A stretch of DNA of 64,000 nucleotides, taken from contig NZ_CP141266.1 of assembly GCF_030540775.2 (NCBI RefSeq), forward strand, positions 4,451,001-4,515,000, given 5' to 3'. Below, one piece after another: positions 7,764 through 16,639 of the stretch (the first letter of the stretch is position 1; the number at the start of each line of letters is the position of its first letter). The position numbers and the translations under genes were made by a program. Origin of the DNA: Flavivirga abyssicola (lineage in GTDB: Bacteria > Bacteroidota > Bacteroidia > Flavobacteriales > Flavobacteriaceae). The notes beneath the pieces are model-generated. The model saw nothing but the letters and a program-made list of their open reading frames with translations, was not told where the DNA came from and did not search any database.

Positions 7764-8777
7764 ATGAATAGAAGTCAGAATAAAAATATTTTACAAGATT
7801 CATACGGTAGAGACCATGCCTATTTGCGCATTTCTTTAATAGAGCGATGCAACTTACGCTGTACCTACTGTATGCCAGAAGAAGGTGTGAAATTATCTCC
7901 TAAAAGTCATCTAATGACTTATGAAGAAATCTATGATATAGCTAAAACTTTTGTAGACCATGGGGTGACTAAAATCAGATTAACTGGAGGTGAGCCTTTA
8001 ATAAGAAAAGACATTCCTGCTATTTTAGAGAAATTAGCAACGCTTCCCGTAGAGTTATCCATAACATCTAATGCAGTTATTATTGATAAATTTATCGATG
8101 TTTTAAAGGCCAATGGTGTTAATAAAATTAATGTTAGTTTAGATTCCTTAGATGAGGGCAAATTTAAGCACATTACCAGAAGGCATGAGTTTAAAAAGGT
8201 TTATAACAATATTTTATTGTTGGTCAAAGAAGGCTTTACAGTTAAAGTGAATGCTGTTTTAATGAAAGGGTTTAATGATAATGAAATTATAGATTTTATA
8301 AACTTCACTAAAGATTTACCTGTTTCTGTCCGTTTTATCGAATTCATGCCTTTTGATGGCAATAAATGGGATATGAGTAAAATGGTTTCCTATGCCCAAG
8401 TGATGAACGATGTTAATGCTTCTTTTCCTGAAGAAAACATTGTACGCCTTCAAGATGCTCCAAACGATACTTCTAAAAATTATAAAATAAAAGGCTATAA
8501 AGGTAGTTTTGCTATTATTAGTTCTGTGACGAATCCGTTTTGTGATTCATGTAACAGACTTAGATTAACAGCCAATGGACAATTAAAAAACTGTTTATTT
8601 TCTTCAACAGAATCCGATTTACTAACAACGCTAAGGTCTGGAAATCCTATTGAACCAATCATCCAAAAAGCAGTACAAGCAAAGCTTAAAGTTCGTGGTG
8701 GTATGGATACTTTGAAAAAGCTGCAAGAACCCAAGCTACATAGCAATAATAGAAGCATGACTGCTATAGGCGGGTAA
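7764..8777 (+). CDS. moaA: GTP 3',8-cyclase MoaA
   Basis: Radical SAM enzyme that starts molybdopterin synthesis by cyclising GTP. 337 residues. The N-terminal cluster Cys29, Cys33, Cys36 (CNLRCTYC) binds the SAM [4Fe-4S]. LTGGEPLIRKD is the SAM glycine motif. The C-terminal cluster lies in FCDSCNRLRLT with a third Cys in LKNCLF. The final residues IGG give the Gly-Gly tail needed for activity in MoaA proteins. Last gene of the cofactor operon. Confidence 0.96.
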   Translation: MNRSQNKNILQDSYGRDHAYLRISLIERCNLRCTYCMPEEGVKLSPKSHLMTYEEIYDIAKTFVDHGVTKIRLTGGEPLIRKDIPAILEKLATLPVELSITSNAVIIDKFIDVLKANGVNKINVSLDSLDEGKFKHITRRHEFKKVYNNILLLVKEGFTVKVNAVLMKGFNDNEIIDFINFTKDLPVSVRFIEFMPFDGNKWDMSKMVSYAQVMNDVNASFPEENIVRLQDAPNDTSKNYKIKGYKGSFAIISSVTNPFCDSCNRLRLTANGQLKNCLFSSTESDLLTTLRSGNPIEPIIQKAVQAKLKVRGGMDTLKKLQEPKLHSNNRSMTAIGG

Positions 8778-8794
8778 GGGGTATTACATCAAAA

Positions 8795-9310
8795 CTAAAC
8801 CCCTAGAGAATATGTAAGTCCAAAAATAACAGTATCATATCGTTTCCCAAAGCTCTTTAGGTTAAACTCTACAAACACCTGTATCGGATTTATATGATAT
8901 AATCCTCTAAATTTAAGTGCTGCGGCATGATTAAAATTACCTGTGGAGAAAAACAATGAAGAGGTGTCTTCTGCTCTACTTAATATTCTATAGTCATTTC
9001 CAACATAACCAACTCCCCCAGTTATACTTAATGCTTCCCAATGCATTAAACGCACATTATAGGTAATACCAAACTCATTATAAACTTCTGTATTTTCGAA
9101 TTCTTTTATAAAAAATCGATTATACTCAGCTATATAAGTACTTTTTTGTGTTGAGGATTGGTACTGAAATCTAATATCAAAACCTACTTCTTCCTGCAAT
9201 CCAACACTAATTGCGCCACCCAAACCAAAATCAACACTTCCATTCTCATAGTCTTGAGAAAAGGAAAAAAAACAAACAAACCATATGAGTGTTAAAAAAA
9301 TGGTTTTCAT
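8795..9310 (-). CDS. Small exported beta-barrel-like protein
   Basis: 171 residues with a signal peptide (MKTIFLTLIWFVCFFSFSQ). The rest is alternating polar/aromatic strands (GSVDFGLGGAISVG, FDIRFQYQS, LSITGGVGYVG, VIFGLTYSLGV), the look of a small outer-membrane barrel. No family recognised. It converges with moaA and is not obviously part of the cofactor operon. Confidence 0.65.
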   Translation of the reverse strand: MKTIFLTLIWFVCFFSFSQDYENGSVDFGLGGAISVGLQEEVGFDIRFQYQSSTQKSTYIAEYNRFFIKEFENTEVYNEFGITYNVRLMHWEALSITGGVGYVGNDYRILSRAEDTSSLFFSTGNFNHAAALKFRGLYHINPIQVFVEFNLKSFGKRYDTVIFGLTYSLGV

Positions 9311-9431
9311 CTATTGCATATTAGCCCTGAAATTGAATAAAAAGATTTCAAATGTAAAGCAATAATTCATCGAAAACAACTGTCAAAAAGCCTAGCAAGA
9401 CAACTAATCAAATTATTTATTAAATTTGTGT

Positions 9432-10301
9432 ATGACCCTCGACGTTTTCAAATACTTTAAAAACGACCCAAAAAATAATAAATTAATTGGTGACGACTAT
9501 TTATTTGTAGAATACAAATGTCCTATTGAAGTTGAAAAATTCAAATTATGGACCGATACACCTTTTATAACATATGTGATAAGCGGTAAAAAGGATTGGA
9601 CTTCCGTTAACAAAACATATCCATTACATTCTGGAGATTCTCTTTTTATTAGAAAAGGTATTTACAATACAAAGCAATATTTCGAGGAAGATTATTGTAC
9701 CATTCTATTTTTTATTACTGAAGACTTTATAAGACACTTCATAACGAATAATGCATCGGTTATAAAATCTGCAAGTCCAAAAGAATATTACGATCAAATA
9801 TTCCCCATACATGTTACCAACTCGTTAAACTCGCTATTTCTATCTGTTTTTAACTATTTTGATATGGGTGGTGAAATTCCTAGAGAATTAGTTGAAATAA
9901 AATTTAACGAACTACTTTTTAACATCGCACTCAATCCTGCCAATCAAGATTTGATTAGTTTCTTTAATACATTAAGACAAGTTGAAAAAACCAGCATTCA
10001 GGATATTATGATGAAAAATTTCCATTATGATTTGCAATTGGAAGAATATGCACGTCTTTGCGGAAGAAGCCTATCTACCTTCAAAAGAGATTTTAAAGCA
10101 CACTTTAATGAAACACCTGGTAAATGGTTAACTAACACACGCTTAGACTATGCAAAAACCTTGTTGCAAAATTCAGAATTGAATATCAATGAGGTGTGTT
10201 ATGAAAGTGGTTTTAAAAACACATCTCACTTTAATAGTAGTTTTAAACAAAAGTTTAGCTACCCTCCAAATCAATACCGAAACCTCCATTTAGCTACTTA
10301 G
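9432..10301 (+). CDS. AraC-family transcriptional regulator
   Basis: 289-residue regulator. The N-terminal half looks like an ExsA-type cupin sensor (WTDTPFITYVISG, HSGDSLFIRKG). The C-terminal 100 residues hold the double helix-turn-helix: LQLEEYARLCGRSLSTFKRD, then VCYESGFKNTSHFNSSFKQ and a YPPNQYR end. ATG at 9432 is preferred to an in-frame TTG at 9426. TAAATTTG at 9421-9428 resembles a -7 promoter, which would leave almost no leader. Its likeliest target is the methyltransferase gene 108 nt downstream. Confidence 0.88.
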   Translation: MTLDVFKYFKNDPKNNKLIGDDYLFVEYKCPIEVEKFKLWTDTPFITYVISGKKDWTSVNKTYPLHSGDSLFIRKGIYNTKQYFEEDYCTILFFITEDFIRHFITNNASVIKSASPKEYYDQIFPIHVTNSLNSLFLSVFNYFDMGGEIPRELVEIKFNELLFNIALNPANQDLISFFNTLRQVEKTSIQDIMMKNFHYDLQLEEYARLCGRSLSTFKRDFKAHFNETPGKWLTNTRLDYAKTLLQNSELNINEVCYESGFKNTSHFNSSFKQKFSYPPNQYRNLHLAT

Positions 10302-10409
10302 TCCACATTTTTTTGATTTGAACTTTTTAGAAAGAAAGTTGGACTTTTAAGAACATTCTAAACCTCCGTTTCAGAATACTTTTGGCATATCATTTAAAAT
10401 CAATATGTC

Positions 10410-11147
10410 ATGAAAAAAGTATTAATGTTCTTGTATTCAATTATCGCTTACCTTATCGGGTTTGCATCTTTATTATTATGGATTATATCAGTAAGTGATT
10501 TAGTTCCAGAAATATCTATAGATCAAACCGCTACCCTACCTTTTCACTTAGCCTTACTTAAAAACTTTGGTTTAGTAGCACTCTTTGGCGTGCAACACAG
10601 CGTAATGGCCAGACAGTCGTTTAAAACGGCATTTGCCAAGTATTTCCCAAAACCTGTAGAACGTAGCACGTTTGTACTGATTTCAGGATTGTTACTCGTG
10701 CTTTTAGTTTTAGAATGGGCACCTATGGGCGGTTCTGTATGGAAATTACAATCTGGTAGCATTCTGTATTATCTGGCTTATATTATGTTTTTTTCTGGTT
10801 GGGCAATTCTGTTTATCAGTACGTTTTTAATCAATCATTTTGATTTGTTCGGATTGCGCCAAACCTATTTAGAGCTCAGAAACAAACCTTATACAACCCT
10901 TAATTTTAAGGTGGTTTCGTTTTACAAATATGTACGTCATCCTTTATATTTTGGTGGTATCCTTGGGTTATGGGCAACGCCGAATATGACAGTAACACAC
11001 TTGGTTTTTGCAATGGGTTTAACCGCCTATTTTGTAATAGGCACCTTGCTTGAAGAACGTGACCTCAAAAAGGAATTTGGAAAAGCATATAAAGCGTATC
11101 AATCTAAAACACGCATGTTGATTCCGTTTCCAAAAAGAATAAAGTAA
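10410..11147 (+). CDS. MddA-like thiol S-methyltransferase (NnrU/ICMT-like membrane protein)
   Basis: 245-residue membrane protein with about five to six hydrophobic segments. The C-terminal signature is typical of methanethiol S-methyltransferases and other ICMT-like enzymes: NHFDLFGLRQTYL, YVRHPLYFGG, LWATPNMT, and LLEERDLKKEFG. MddA proteins methylate methanethiol to dimethyl sulfide using SAM, a marine sulfur-cycle trait. The NnrU family is related, so nitrite or nitric-oxide related function is an alternative. An AraC gene lies upstream and a 45-codon ORF follows after 4 nt. Confidence 0.75.
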   Translation: MKKVLMFLYSIIAYLIGFASLLLWIISVSDLVPEISIDQTATLPFHLALLKNFGLVALFGVQHSVMARQSFKTAFAKYFPKPVERSTFVLISGLLLVLLVLEWAPMGGSVWKLQSGSILYYLAYIMFFSGWAILFISTFLINHFDLFGLRQTYLELRNKPYTTLNFKVVSFYKYVRHPLYFGGILGLWATPNMTVTHLVFAMGLTAYFVIGTLLEERDLKKEFGKAYKAYQSKTRMLIPFPKRIK

Positions 11148-11151
11148 CATC

Positions 11152-11289
11152 ATGAAAACAGATACCAAATTAAGAAGGAACCAACTCTTTTTACCCATGG
11201 GATTTGGTTGGTATACAGGGGCAAAACCTTCAGTAAAAAAACCAATTAATCGACCAACAGAAAACATAGATAAAGTTTACTACACATAA
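11152..11289 (+). CDS. Small 45-residue ORF coupled to the methyltransferase gene
   Basis: ATG begins 4 nt after the methyltransferase stop and the frame runs 45 codons to TAA. The product is basic and Pro/Gly-rich in the middle (LPMGFGWYTGAKPSVKKP) with no membrane segment or signal peptide. No family recognised. The tight spacing supports translation, but a frame this short could be chance. Confidence 0.4.
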   Translation: MKTDTKLRRNQLFLPMGFGWYTGAKPSVKKPINRPTENIDKVYYT

Positions 11290-11544
11290 AAAATTAATAG
11301 TGTCCAATAAAAATTTGTAAAACAGTCCGAATGATAGACTGGGTATAGGTCACAATATTTTTTTAATAGGTACCCTTGTTTTTACAGCAAGTAGAGATTT
11401 ATAAACTTTCTGAAAATGATGAATTTGCTGTAAAATGGATTATCAGTTAGTTAAAAACAAAATCTTGATTCTATGTTCTATCAGCGCAGCGGTCTTGACT
11501 CTAGTATTGGACAACAATAATAAAAAATTAAAAAACAATATATT

Positions 11545-12087
11545 ATGAAACATCTATTTTTAACGCTAGTGGCACTATTTATATATGCAACTAGCAATGC
11601 ACAACAAAATGACCTTGCTTTTTTAAGTAAGAGTGACGCTGAAACGACACATAAGTTTAAAAGAAAAACAGCACATTACGGCAATGCCTATTTTAGAACT
11701 GTTGCCATTTATAGCACTTCAAAAATTGTTACTGATTTGCAACAAGAGGTTTTAAATTTCAACTTAAAAAACGATGCTATTTTCGATAAATCGGAAAGAG
11801 CGACTTACCGCATAGTATTTAATAAAAACCAAGGAAAAGCGGTTGTGACTTATAATACTGACGGCACTATTATAGCGTCAAAAGAAACCTATAAAAACAT
11901 AAAATTGCCTTATGAATTGCGGGTTAAAATATCAAAAATATACCCGGAATGGGCTTTTGAGAAAAATATATATACTCTTAATTATCTCAATAATAAAGAC
12001 CTGAAAGCGCTTTATACCATTCAAATTAAAAAAGGAAACGCTAAAAAACGACTTAAGTTTAATGATAGGTATCAACGTATTGATTAA
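11545..12087 (+). CDS. Exported protein of unknown function
   Basis: 180 residues with a clear signal peptide (MKHLFLTLVALFIYATSNAQ). The remainder is a compact basic domain with a repeated hydrophobic-strand pattern (YRIVFNKNQGKAVVTYNTDG, NIKLPYELRVKISKIYPEWA), reminiscent of PepSY-like periplasmic domains, though I cannot name it. The 255 nt before it hold no obvious gene. Confidence 0.6.
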   Translation: MKHLFLTLVALFIYATSNAQQNDLAFLSKSDAETTHKFKRKTAHYGNAYFRTVAIYSTSKIVTDLQQEVLNFNLKNDAIFDKSERATYRIVFNKNQGKAVVTYNTDGTIIASKETYKNIKLPYELRVKISKIYPEWAFEKNIYTLNYLNNKDLKALYTIQIKKGNAKKRLKFNDRYQRID

Positions 12088-12097
12088 AACTAAAAGA

Positions 12098-12139
12098 GAC
12101 CGTCTAAAAAGTGATTAATCTTGTCAGTTTTAGACAGCC
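12098..12139. terminator. Intrinsic terminator between convergent genes
   Basis: Stem GACCGTCTAAAA pairs with TTTTAGACAGCC, allowing one C-A mismatch and one G-C/G-U variation, and is followed by a run of T on the plus strand. Lies between the plus-strand exported protein (ending 12087) and the minus-strand fusion gene (ending 12176), so it can serve both directions. Confidence 0.65.
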
Positions 12140-12175
12140 TTTTTCATCACAAAAACAAAATCAAAATAAACTGTA

Positions 12176-13369
12176 TTAATTCTTATGAACCAATGAAAGT
12201 TCAACTTGATTACTATCAACTATTTTATTTTTAGATCTGTATACCCAGGCTATTTGCCCTAACTGGGCTACAATTTTAATAGAATCCTTCATTGAAAGTT
12301 TTGATCCATCAGCGTGAATCCAACGTTTTAAAGGTTTTTCACAGATATAACTTTTAGCTTTTTCAATACCAAAATGAATAGACATTCTTTTAAATATTTC
12401 AACATCAAAAATCCATTGGGTAACAAATTTTTTGTCAAATGCTAGTTGTATCACATCTTTACGGAAGATTTTTGCACCACATTGTGTGTCCTTAAAGTTC
12501 ATTCCTAGAATTTTTCGGATGATGAAATTAATCGTCATACTTATAATTTTTCTAGCAGATTCCTTAGTAATATTAGCCCCCATTCTGCTTATTCTAGATC
12601 CGCTAACTATTTTAAAGTCTGAGTTTTCAATAGTAGATACCAGTTCATCAAAATCTTTTAAGTCTGTAGATAAATCTGCATCTAAGAAGCCTATAAAATC
12701 TAAATCTGCTTTTTCGACCATATGCAACATTCCCAATCTTACAGCTTCTGCCTTACCGCCATTTTTTTCGCAGTTGTAAACAGTAATGTAATCTTCTCGT
12801 CCTTTTCTCAAATTATTTAGTACTTCTAAGGTATTATCGGTACTCCCATCATTTACAAAGCACAAATGATACCCTGTATTCTTATCAATAAAATTGGTAA
12901 ATTCAGCACTTAACAAACGATCTTCTTCATTGTAACATGGTATCACCACGCCTACACAGCGTTGTTGAATCACCACATGGCTATTGTTTGTATTACTAAA
13001 TGTAACCGTTGGCTGTCCTATTAAGCGCTTGATTCGTGCACATATTTCGTTTAAACTTAAAGGTTTTTTCATGTAGTCGTTAATACCCAAATCAAAACCA
13101 GCAGTAATAACTTTATCTTCTGTATTTCCAGAAAGAACCATTACTGGTGTATCTTTTCGTTTAGAGTTTCTGATATACTTTACAATTTCCAATCCTGAAA
13201 CTGTAGGCATATTAATATCAACAATGACTAAATCAGGGTTAAAACTATCATACTGAGATATGCCTTTATTAGCATCAGTTTCAATTCTAACGTCGTATCC
13301 TAATTCGTTTAATCTTTTTTGCAATGGTAGCAACACGAGTTGCTGATCATCAATAGCTAAAATTTTCAT
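12176..13369 (-). CDS. Response-regulator receiver fused to a family 2 glycosyltransferase
   Basis: 397 residues. The receiver domain (1 to about 118) has all key residues: Asp7-Asp8, phospho-acceptor Asp51 (VIVDINMP), Ser80 and Lys102. From about residue 138 a GT-A glycosyltransferase follows: VGVVIPCYNEEDRL, VNDGSTDNT, GGKAEAVRLGML and the metal-binding FLDADLSTDL. It is closest in look to dolichyl/polyprenyl-phosphate glucosyltransferases. There is no membrane segment. The architecture suggests that sugar transfer is controlled directly by phosphorylation. It carries a LytTR-like box and a -7 element upstream and is divergent from the large membrane protein. Confidence 0.9.
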   Translation of the reverse strand: MKILAIDDQQLVLLPLQKRLNELGYDVRIETDANKGISQYDSFNPDLVIVDINMPTVSGLEIVKYIRNSKRKDTPVMVLSGNTEDKVITAGFDLGINDYMKKPLSLNEICARIKRLIGQPTVTFSNTNNSHVVIQQRCVGVVIPCYNEEDRLLSAEFTNFIDKNTGYHLCFVNDGSTDNTLEVLNNLRKGREDYITVYNCEKNGGKAEAVRLGMLHMVEKADLDFIGFLDADLSTDLKDFDELVSTIENSDFKIVSGSRISRMGANITKESARKIISMTINFIIRKILGMNFKDTQCGAKIFRKDVIQLAFDKKFVTQWIFDVEIFKRMSIHFGIEKAKSYICEKPLKRWIHADGSKLSMKDSIKIVAQLGQIAWVYRSKNKIVDSNQVELSLVHKN

Positions 13370-13399
13370 AAATAGATGTTTTTGTGATTATTTACACTC

Positions 13400-13407
13400 C
13401 AAAAGTA
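13400..13407 (-). promoter_or_regulatory. -7 promoter element for the receiver-glycosyltransferase gene
   Basis: On the minus strand this reads TACTTTTG, a match to TAnnTTTG, 30 nt before the ATG at 13369. The LytTR-like box at 13457-13491 lies about 50 nt upstream of it. Confidence 0.5.
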
Positions 13408-13456
13408 TTATGATTGGTGTAAGAAAAAGTCTATTTTAGCCTAATAAGACATTTTG

Positions 13457-13491
13457 TGTAGACGAATGGTAATTAAGTGTAGACGACCAAT
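13457..13491 (-). promoter_or_regulatory. LytTR-like direct-repeat box 1
   Basis: Two plus-strand repeats, TGTAGACGAATGG (13457) and TGTAGACGACCAA (13478), start exactly 21 nt apart. On the minus strand the first contains ACCATTCGT, 8 of 9 matches to the LytTR consensus [TA][AC][CA]GTTN[AG][TG]. Lies 87 nt upstream of the receiver-glycosyltransferase gene and 55 nt upstream of the divergent membrane-protein gene. Confidence 0.7.
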
Positions 13492-13546
13492 AAAGCTAAC
13501 CGAAAACACTTTATATACCTTTATATTATCAAAAAAATTATAAGCA

Positions 13547-16500
13547 TTGCCACCAAAAACGTCAAATAAATACTTAATTGCTGCTTTACTTATAGGTATA
13601 GCATTTCATGGGACCTCTATCTTTTTTACTTTAGAGGGTACTTACGATGCCTTAATTCATTTGTTTTTTGCTGAGCATTATTCGAGCAGTTGGTTTGAAC
13701 CCTGGAACTACAAGTGGTATACAGGCTTTACGGTTATGAGTTATCCGCCGCTAGTGCATCAAGGCATCGCTGCATTATCATTAATAGGTGGTTTAAAATT
13801 TGGATTATTTACTGTTGCCCTTATCAGCATTGTTTTATTTATAACGGGTGTCTATCGGTTTTCACTGTTAATGACTTCCAGTAGAACTGCAGCAGGTTAT
13901 GCAGCTATTTTAGCCGTATTATCATCGTCGTTTGTAGAAACCCTACATGTGTTTGGACAATTACCAAGTATTATAGGAATCTCGGTTTTAATGCATGCTT
14001 TACCAGAAATTTATTTATGGTTAAAGACAGGTAAATACCGTTACTTACTCACCAGTTTATCTCTAATAGCTGTAACAGTGACCTCGCATCATGTTACCCC
14101 TATTTTCGGAATGATCTTCTTTATATTTCCCTTAATTGGTATGGTGATTATGGATGCGTCTAGAGAGCAGGTTAATACCATGAAAGAAGTCAGATTTAAG
14201 GTGTTCCTAAGAAGCTTTTTTAAGCTTTTTAAACGTATTGTTGGCTTTGGATTACTTTCACTAGTCATTATTGTGGGATGCATTCTTCCCTATTGGATTA
14301 ATTCTAAAAACAACCCCATTACGCAAGTTCCTATACCACATGGTTCCAGAGATAATTTTCTTGAGGTTACGTCTTCTGGATTGGTTTTCTTTTTAATCCC
14401 CTGGGGCATTTTACTTATTCTCTTACCCTATATATTTTATAGATATTATAGCAAACGTTATTTGTTTTTTGGACTATCTATAACCCTTTTAACTGTTTTA
14501 GGAACAGGAGGTACAACCCCAATTCCTAAAATGATCTTGGGAGATACTGCTTTTAATATATTAACTTTAGATAGGTTCACGCTTTGGGCCTCTATTATGT
14601 CTTTGCCCCTTTTCGGTGAATTTGCCTATCGTTTTGTTGAGGGAGATCTAAAAACACGCATTCAAAATACATTTGGTGCTATATATCATAGAATTATAGG
14701 GGGTATTCTTGCTGGTTTATTTTTATTTATGACGATTTTCACGATGAGTTTGGGCTACTTCAGACCTTCACAACCGCAGAAAATAAAGATGCTTCCTATT
14801 GTTAATTTCCTCAATCAAGATCAGCATGATCATTGGCGTTATATGACCTTAGGTTTTGGTGATCAAATGGCATGGTTATCCGCGCAAACCAAAGCCTTGT
14901 CCGTAGATGGCAATTACCACTCAGCAAGACGATTACCCGAACTTACCACACGCCCTATTGAGCGCTTAGAAAATTCAAAATTTAAAGGGGTTGAAGGTAT
15001 TGGTTCTTTACAGCAGTTTTTAACGACACCAGAAAAATATCATTTAAAGTATATTTTTTCTAATGATAAATTTTACGACCCTATTTTATATTTCTGTGGC
15101 TGGCAGCGCTTACGACAATTAGAAAATGGTATTATGGTTTGGGAAAAACTTAATGTCCCTCCTATGCCTTCCATATTACCAAAAGACGATGTTGCACTAT
15201 GGCAAAAAATCCTTTGGGGTGTTATGCCTTTTTTAACGGTTCTTATTGCTTTTATACTGAATATTCAAATGTTATGGATACGCGCTTTAAAAACCAAAGA
15301 AAAAATAACTCCAGCATATTTAAATTTTAAAAACAACTACACAAGCTTTTCAAAAGGCGTTTTAAAAGTCACTCATATTTGGTCTATTATTCTTGCCATA
15401 TTTGTTAATTATGGTATTTACTTATTCTATATCAAGAATGATTCACATCGTTCTCCAGAACATGTGATCATGGCCTATTACGATGCCTTGGATTTTAAAG
15501 CTTTTGAAAAAGCGCATCGTTTAATTAATCCCGAAAGTCATTTACCCATAGCCCAATATATGCTTGAAATATCGGTAACTGATGGGTTATTAAGTTCGTA
15601 TGCAAAATTAGATGCCCTTAAGACTATTGTAACGAGTAAAACGGATAGTTTAGCTAGTGTGAAAGTGATAACCGATTGGATTACACCTTTAGAAAAAATT
15701 AATAAAGTAGATTATAAATCGCTTGTTAAAAAGGATGGTAAATGGTTTCTTCAACCCGAAGATATCAATCTGGACTTGCCTCCAGATCAGTTATATTCAG
15801 ATAACTCAACGCGTTACTTTAATCAAGGTAGACGACGCATCACCACCGAGCAAACCCACCACGAGGATGTTTTAAAACAACCTGTTTTAGAAATTCTTTC
15901 GGCTAAATTGGTAAAACAGGACAATCATTATGCCATTATTGGAGCCATTCAAAATATTGATAATGTTCCCGCAGACGTTGTCCTAAAGGGAACACTTTAT
16001 AATGATGACAATAAAGAACTAGCCACTTATAACGCCAAACATCAGGTCAAACATAAATTAATGCCTAAAGAAGTGAGTGCTTTTAGAATTAATTTTGAAG
16101 GGATTGCTTGGTCTAAAACACAAGATTCTATTCCTAAAACTTTTAATCCAGATGAATTTACGCCTGTGGAATTTGATGAGCAACCCACAAAATTCAATTT
16201 ACAAGTTGCTGGTAATGTATCTGGTTCCGATTTATATAAAGCAACCACTATAAGTGCCTTAAATATCACTTCAGAATCTATTAAAGGGAATTTGTTTAAT
16301 TCTGGATTAGAAGAAGTCACCATTCCACAACTAATTATTTCGTATTACGATACTAATAAAACCATGATCTGGGTAGATCATTTATTTCTTGAAGAAGGCA
16401 TCAGACAACAAAGACAGCAACCTTTTGAATACAAACTACTTCAAAATAATACTATAAAACTTATTAATAGTGATATGACGAACTGTTTTGTAAATGGCTT

Positions 16501-16639
16501 ACCTAATGAAGCTATTTCAAATAAAGTGGTGCCGAATAGAATTGAAGATCAAACACAATCTGTTTTGCAACCCATATCACATTCTCATTATAGTTATGTG
16601 AAAATTGAAGTTAACACCTATATAGGAAATCCAAATTAA
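13547..16639 (+). CDS. Large polytopic membrane protein (PTPS-related/GT-C-like) with periplasmic C-terminus
   Basis: 1030 residues. The first 590 or so hold about 12 membrane segments with acidic and aromatic luminal loops (GTYDALIHLFFAEHY, YPPLVHQGIAAL). This resembles the 6-pyruvoyl-tetrahydropterin-synthase-related membrane family and GT-C glycosyltransferases. After a last membrane helix near 611-632 comes a periplasmic part: an NTF2-like segment (VIMAYYDALDFKAFEKAHRL), then two FxLYD-like beta-sandwiches (GAIQNIDNVPADVV, GNLFNSGLEEVTIP). TTG at 13547 must be the start: an in-frame TAA lies two codons upstream and the next ATG is deep in the membrane domain. Likely sugar polymerase or transferase of the locus (inference). 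Confidence 0.75.
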   Translation: MPPKTSNKYLIAALLIGIAFHGTSIFFTLEGTYDALIHLFFAEHYSSSWFEPWNYKWYTGFTVMSYPPLVHQGIAALSLIGGLKFGLFTVALISIVLFITGVYRFSLLMTSSRTAAGYAAILAVLSSSFVETLHVFGQLPSIIGISVLMHALPEIYLWLKTGKYRYLLTSLSLIAVTVTSHHVTPIFGMIFFIFPLIGMVIMDASREQVNTMKEVRFKVFLRSFFKLFKRIVGFGLLSLVIIVGCILPYWINSKNNPITQVPIPHGSRDNFLEVTSSGLVFFLIPWGILLILLPYIFYRYYSKRYLFFGLSITLLTVLGTGGTTPIPKMILGDTAFNILTLDRFTLWASIMSLPLFGEFAYRFVEGDLKTRIQNTFGAIYHRIIGGILAGLFLFMTIFTMSLGYFRPSQPQKIKMLPIVNFLNQDQHDHWRYMTLGFGDQMAWLSAQTKALSVDGNYHSARRLPELTTRPIERLENSKFKGVEGIGSLQQFLTTPEKYHLKYIFSNDKFYDPILYFCGWQRLRQLENGIMVWEKLNVPPMPSILPKDDVALWQKILWGVMPFLTVLIAFILNIQMLWIRALKTKEKITPAYLNFKNNYTSFSKGVLKVTHIWSIILAIFVNYGIYLFYIKNDSHRSPEHVIMAYYDALDFKAFEKAHRLINPESHLPIAQYMLEISVTDGLLSSYAKLDALKTIVTSKTDSLASVKVITDWITPLEKINKVDYKSLVKKDGKWFLQPEDINLDLPPDQLYSDNSTRYFNQGRRRITTEQTHHEDVLKQPVLEILSAKLVKQDNHYAIIGAIQNIDNVPADVVLKGTLYNDDNKELATYNAKHQVKHKLMPKEVSAFRINFEGIAWSKTQDSIPKTFNPDEFTPVEFDEQPTKFNLQVAGNVSGSDLYKATTISALNITSESIKGNLFNSGLEEVTIPQLIISYYDTNKTMIWVDHLFLEEGIRQQRQQPFEYKLLQNNTIKLINSDMTNCFVNGLPNEAISNKVVPNRIEDQTQSVLQPISHSHYSYVKIEVNTYIGNPN

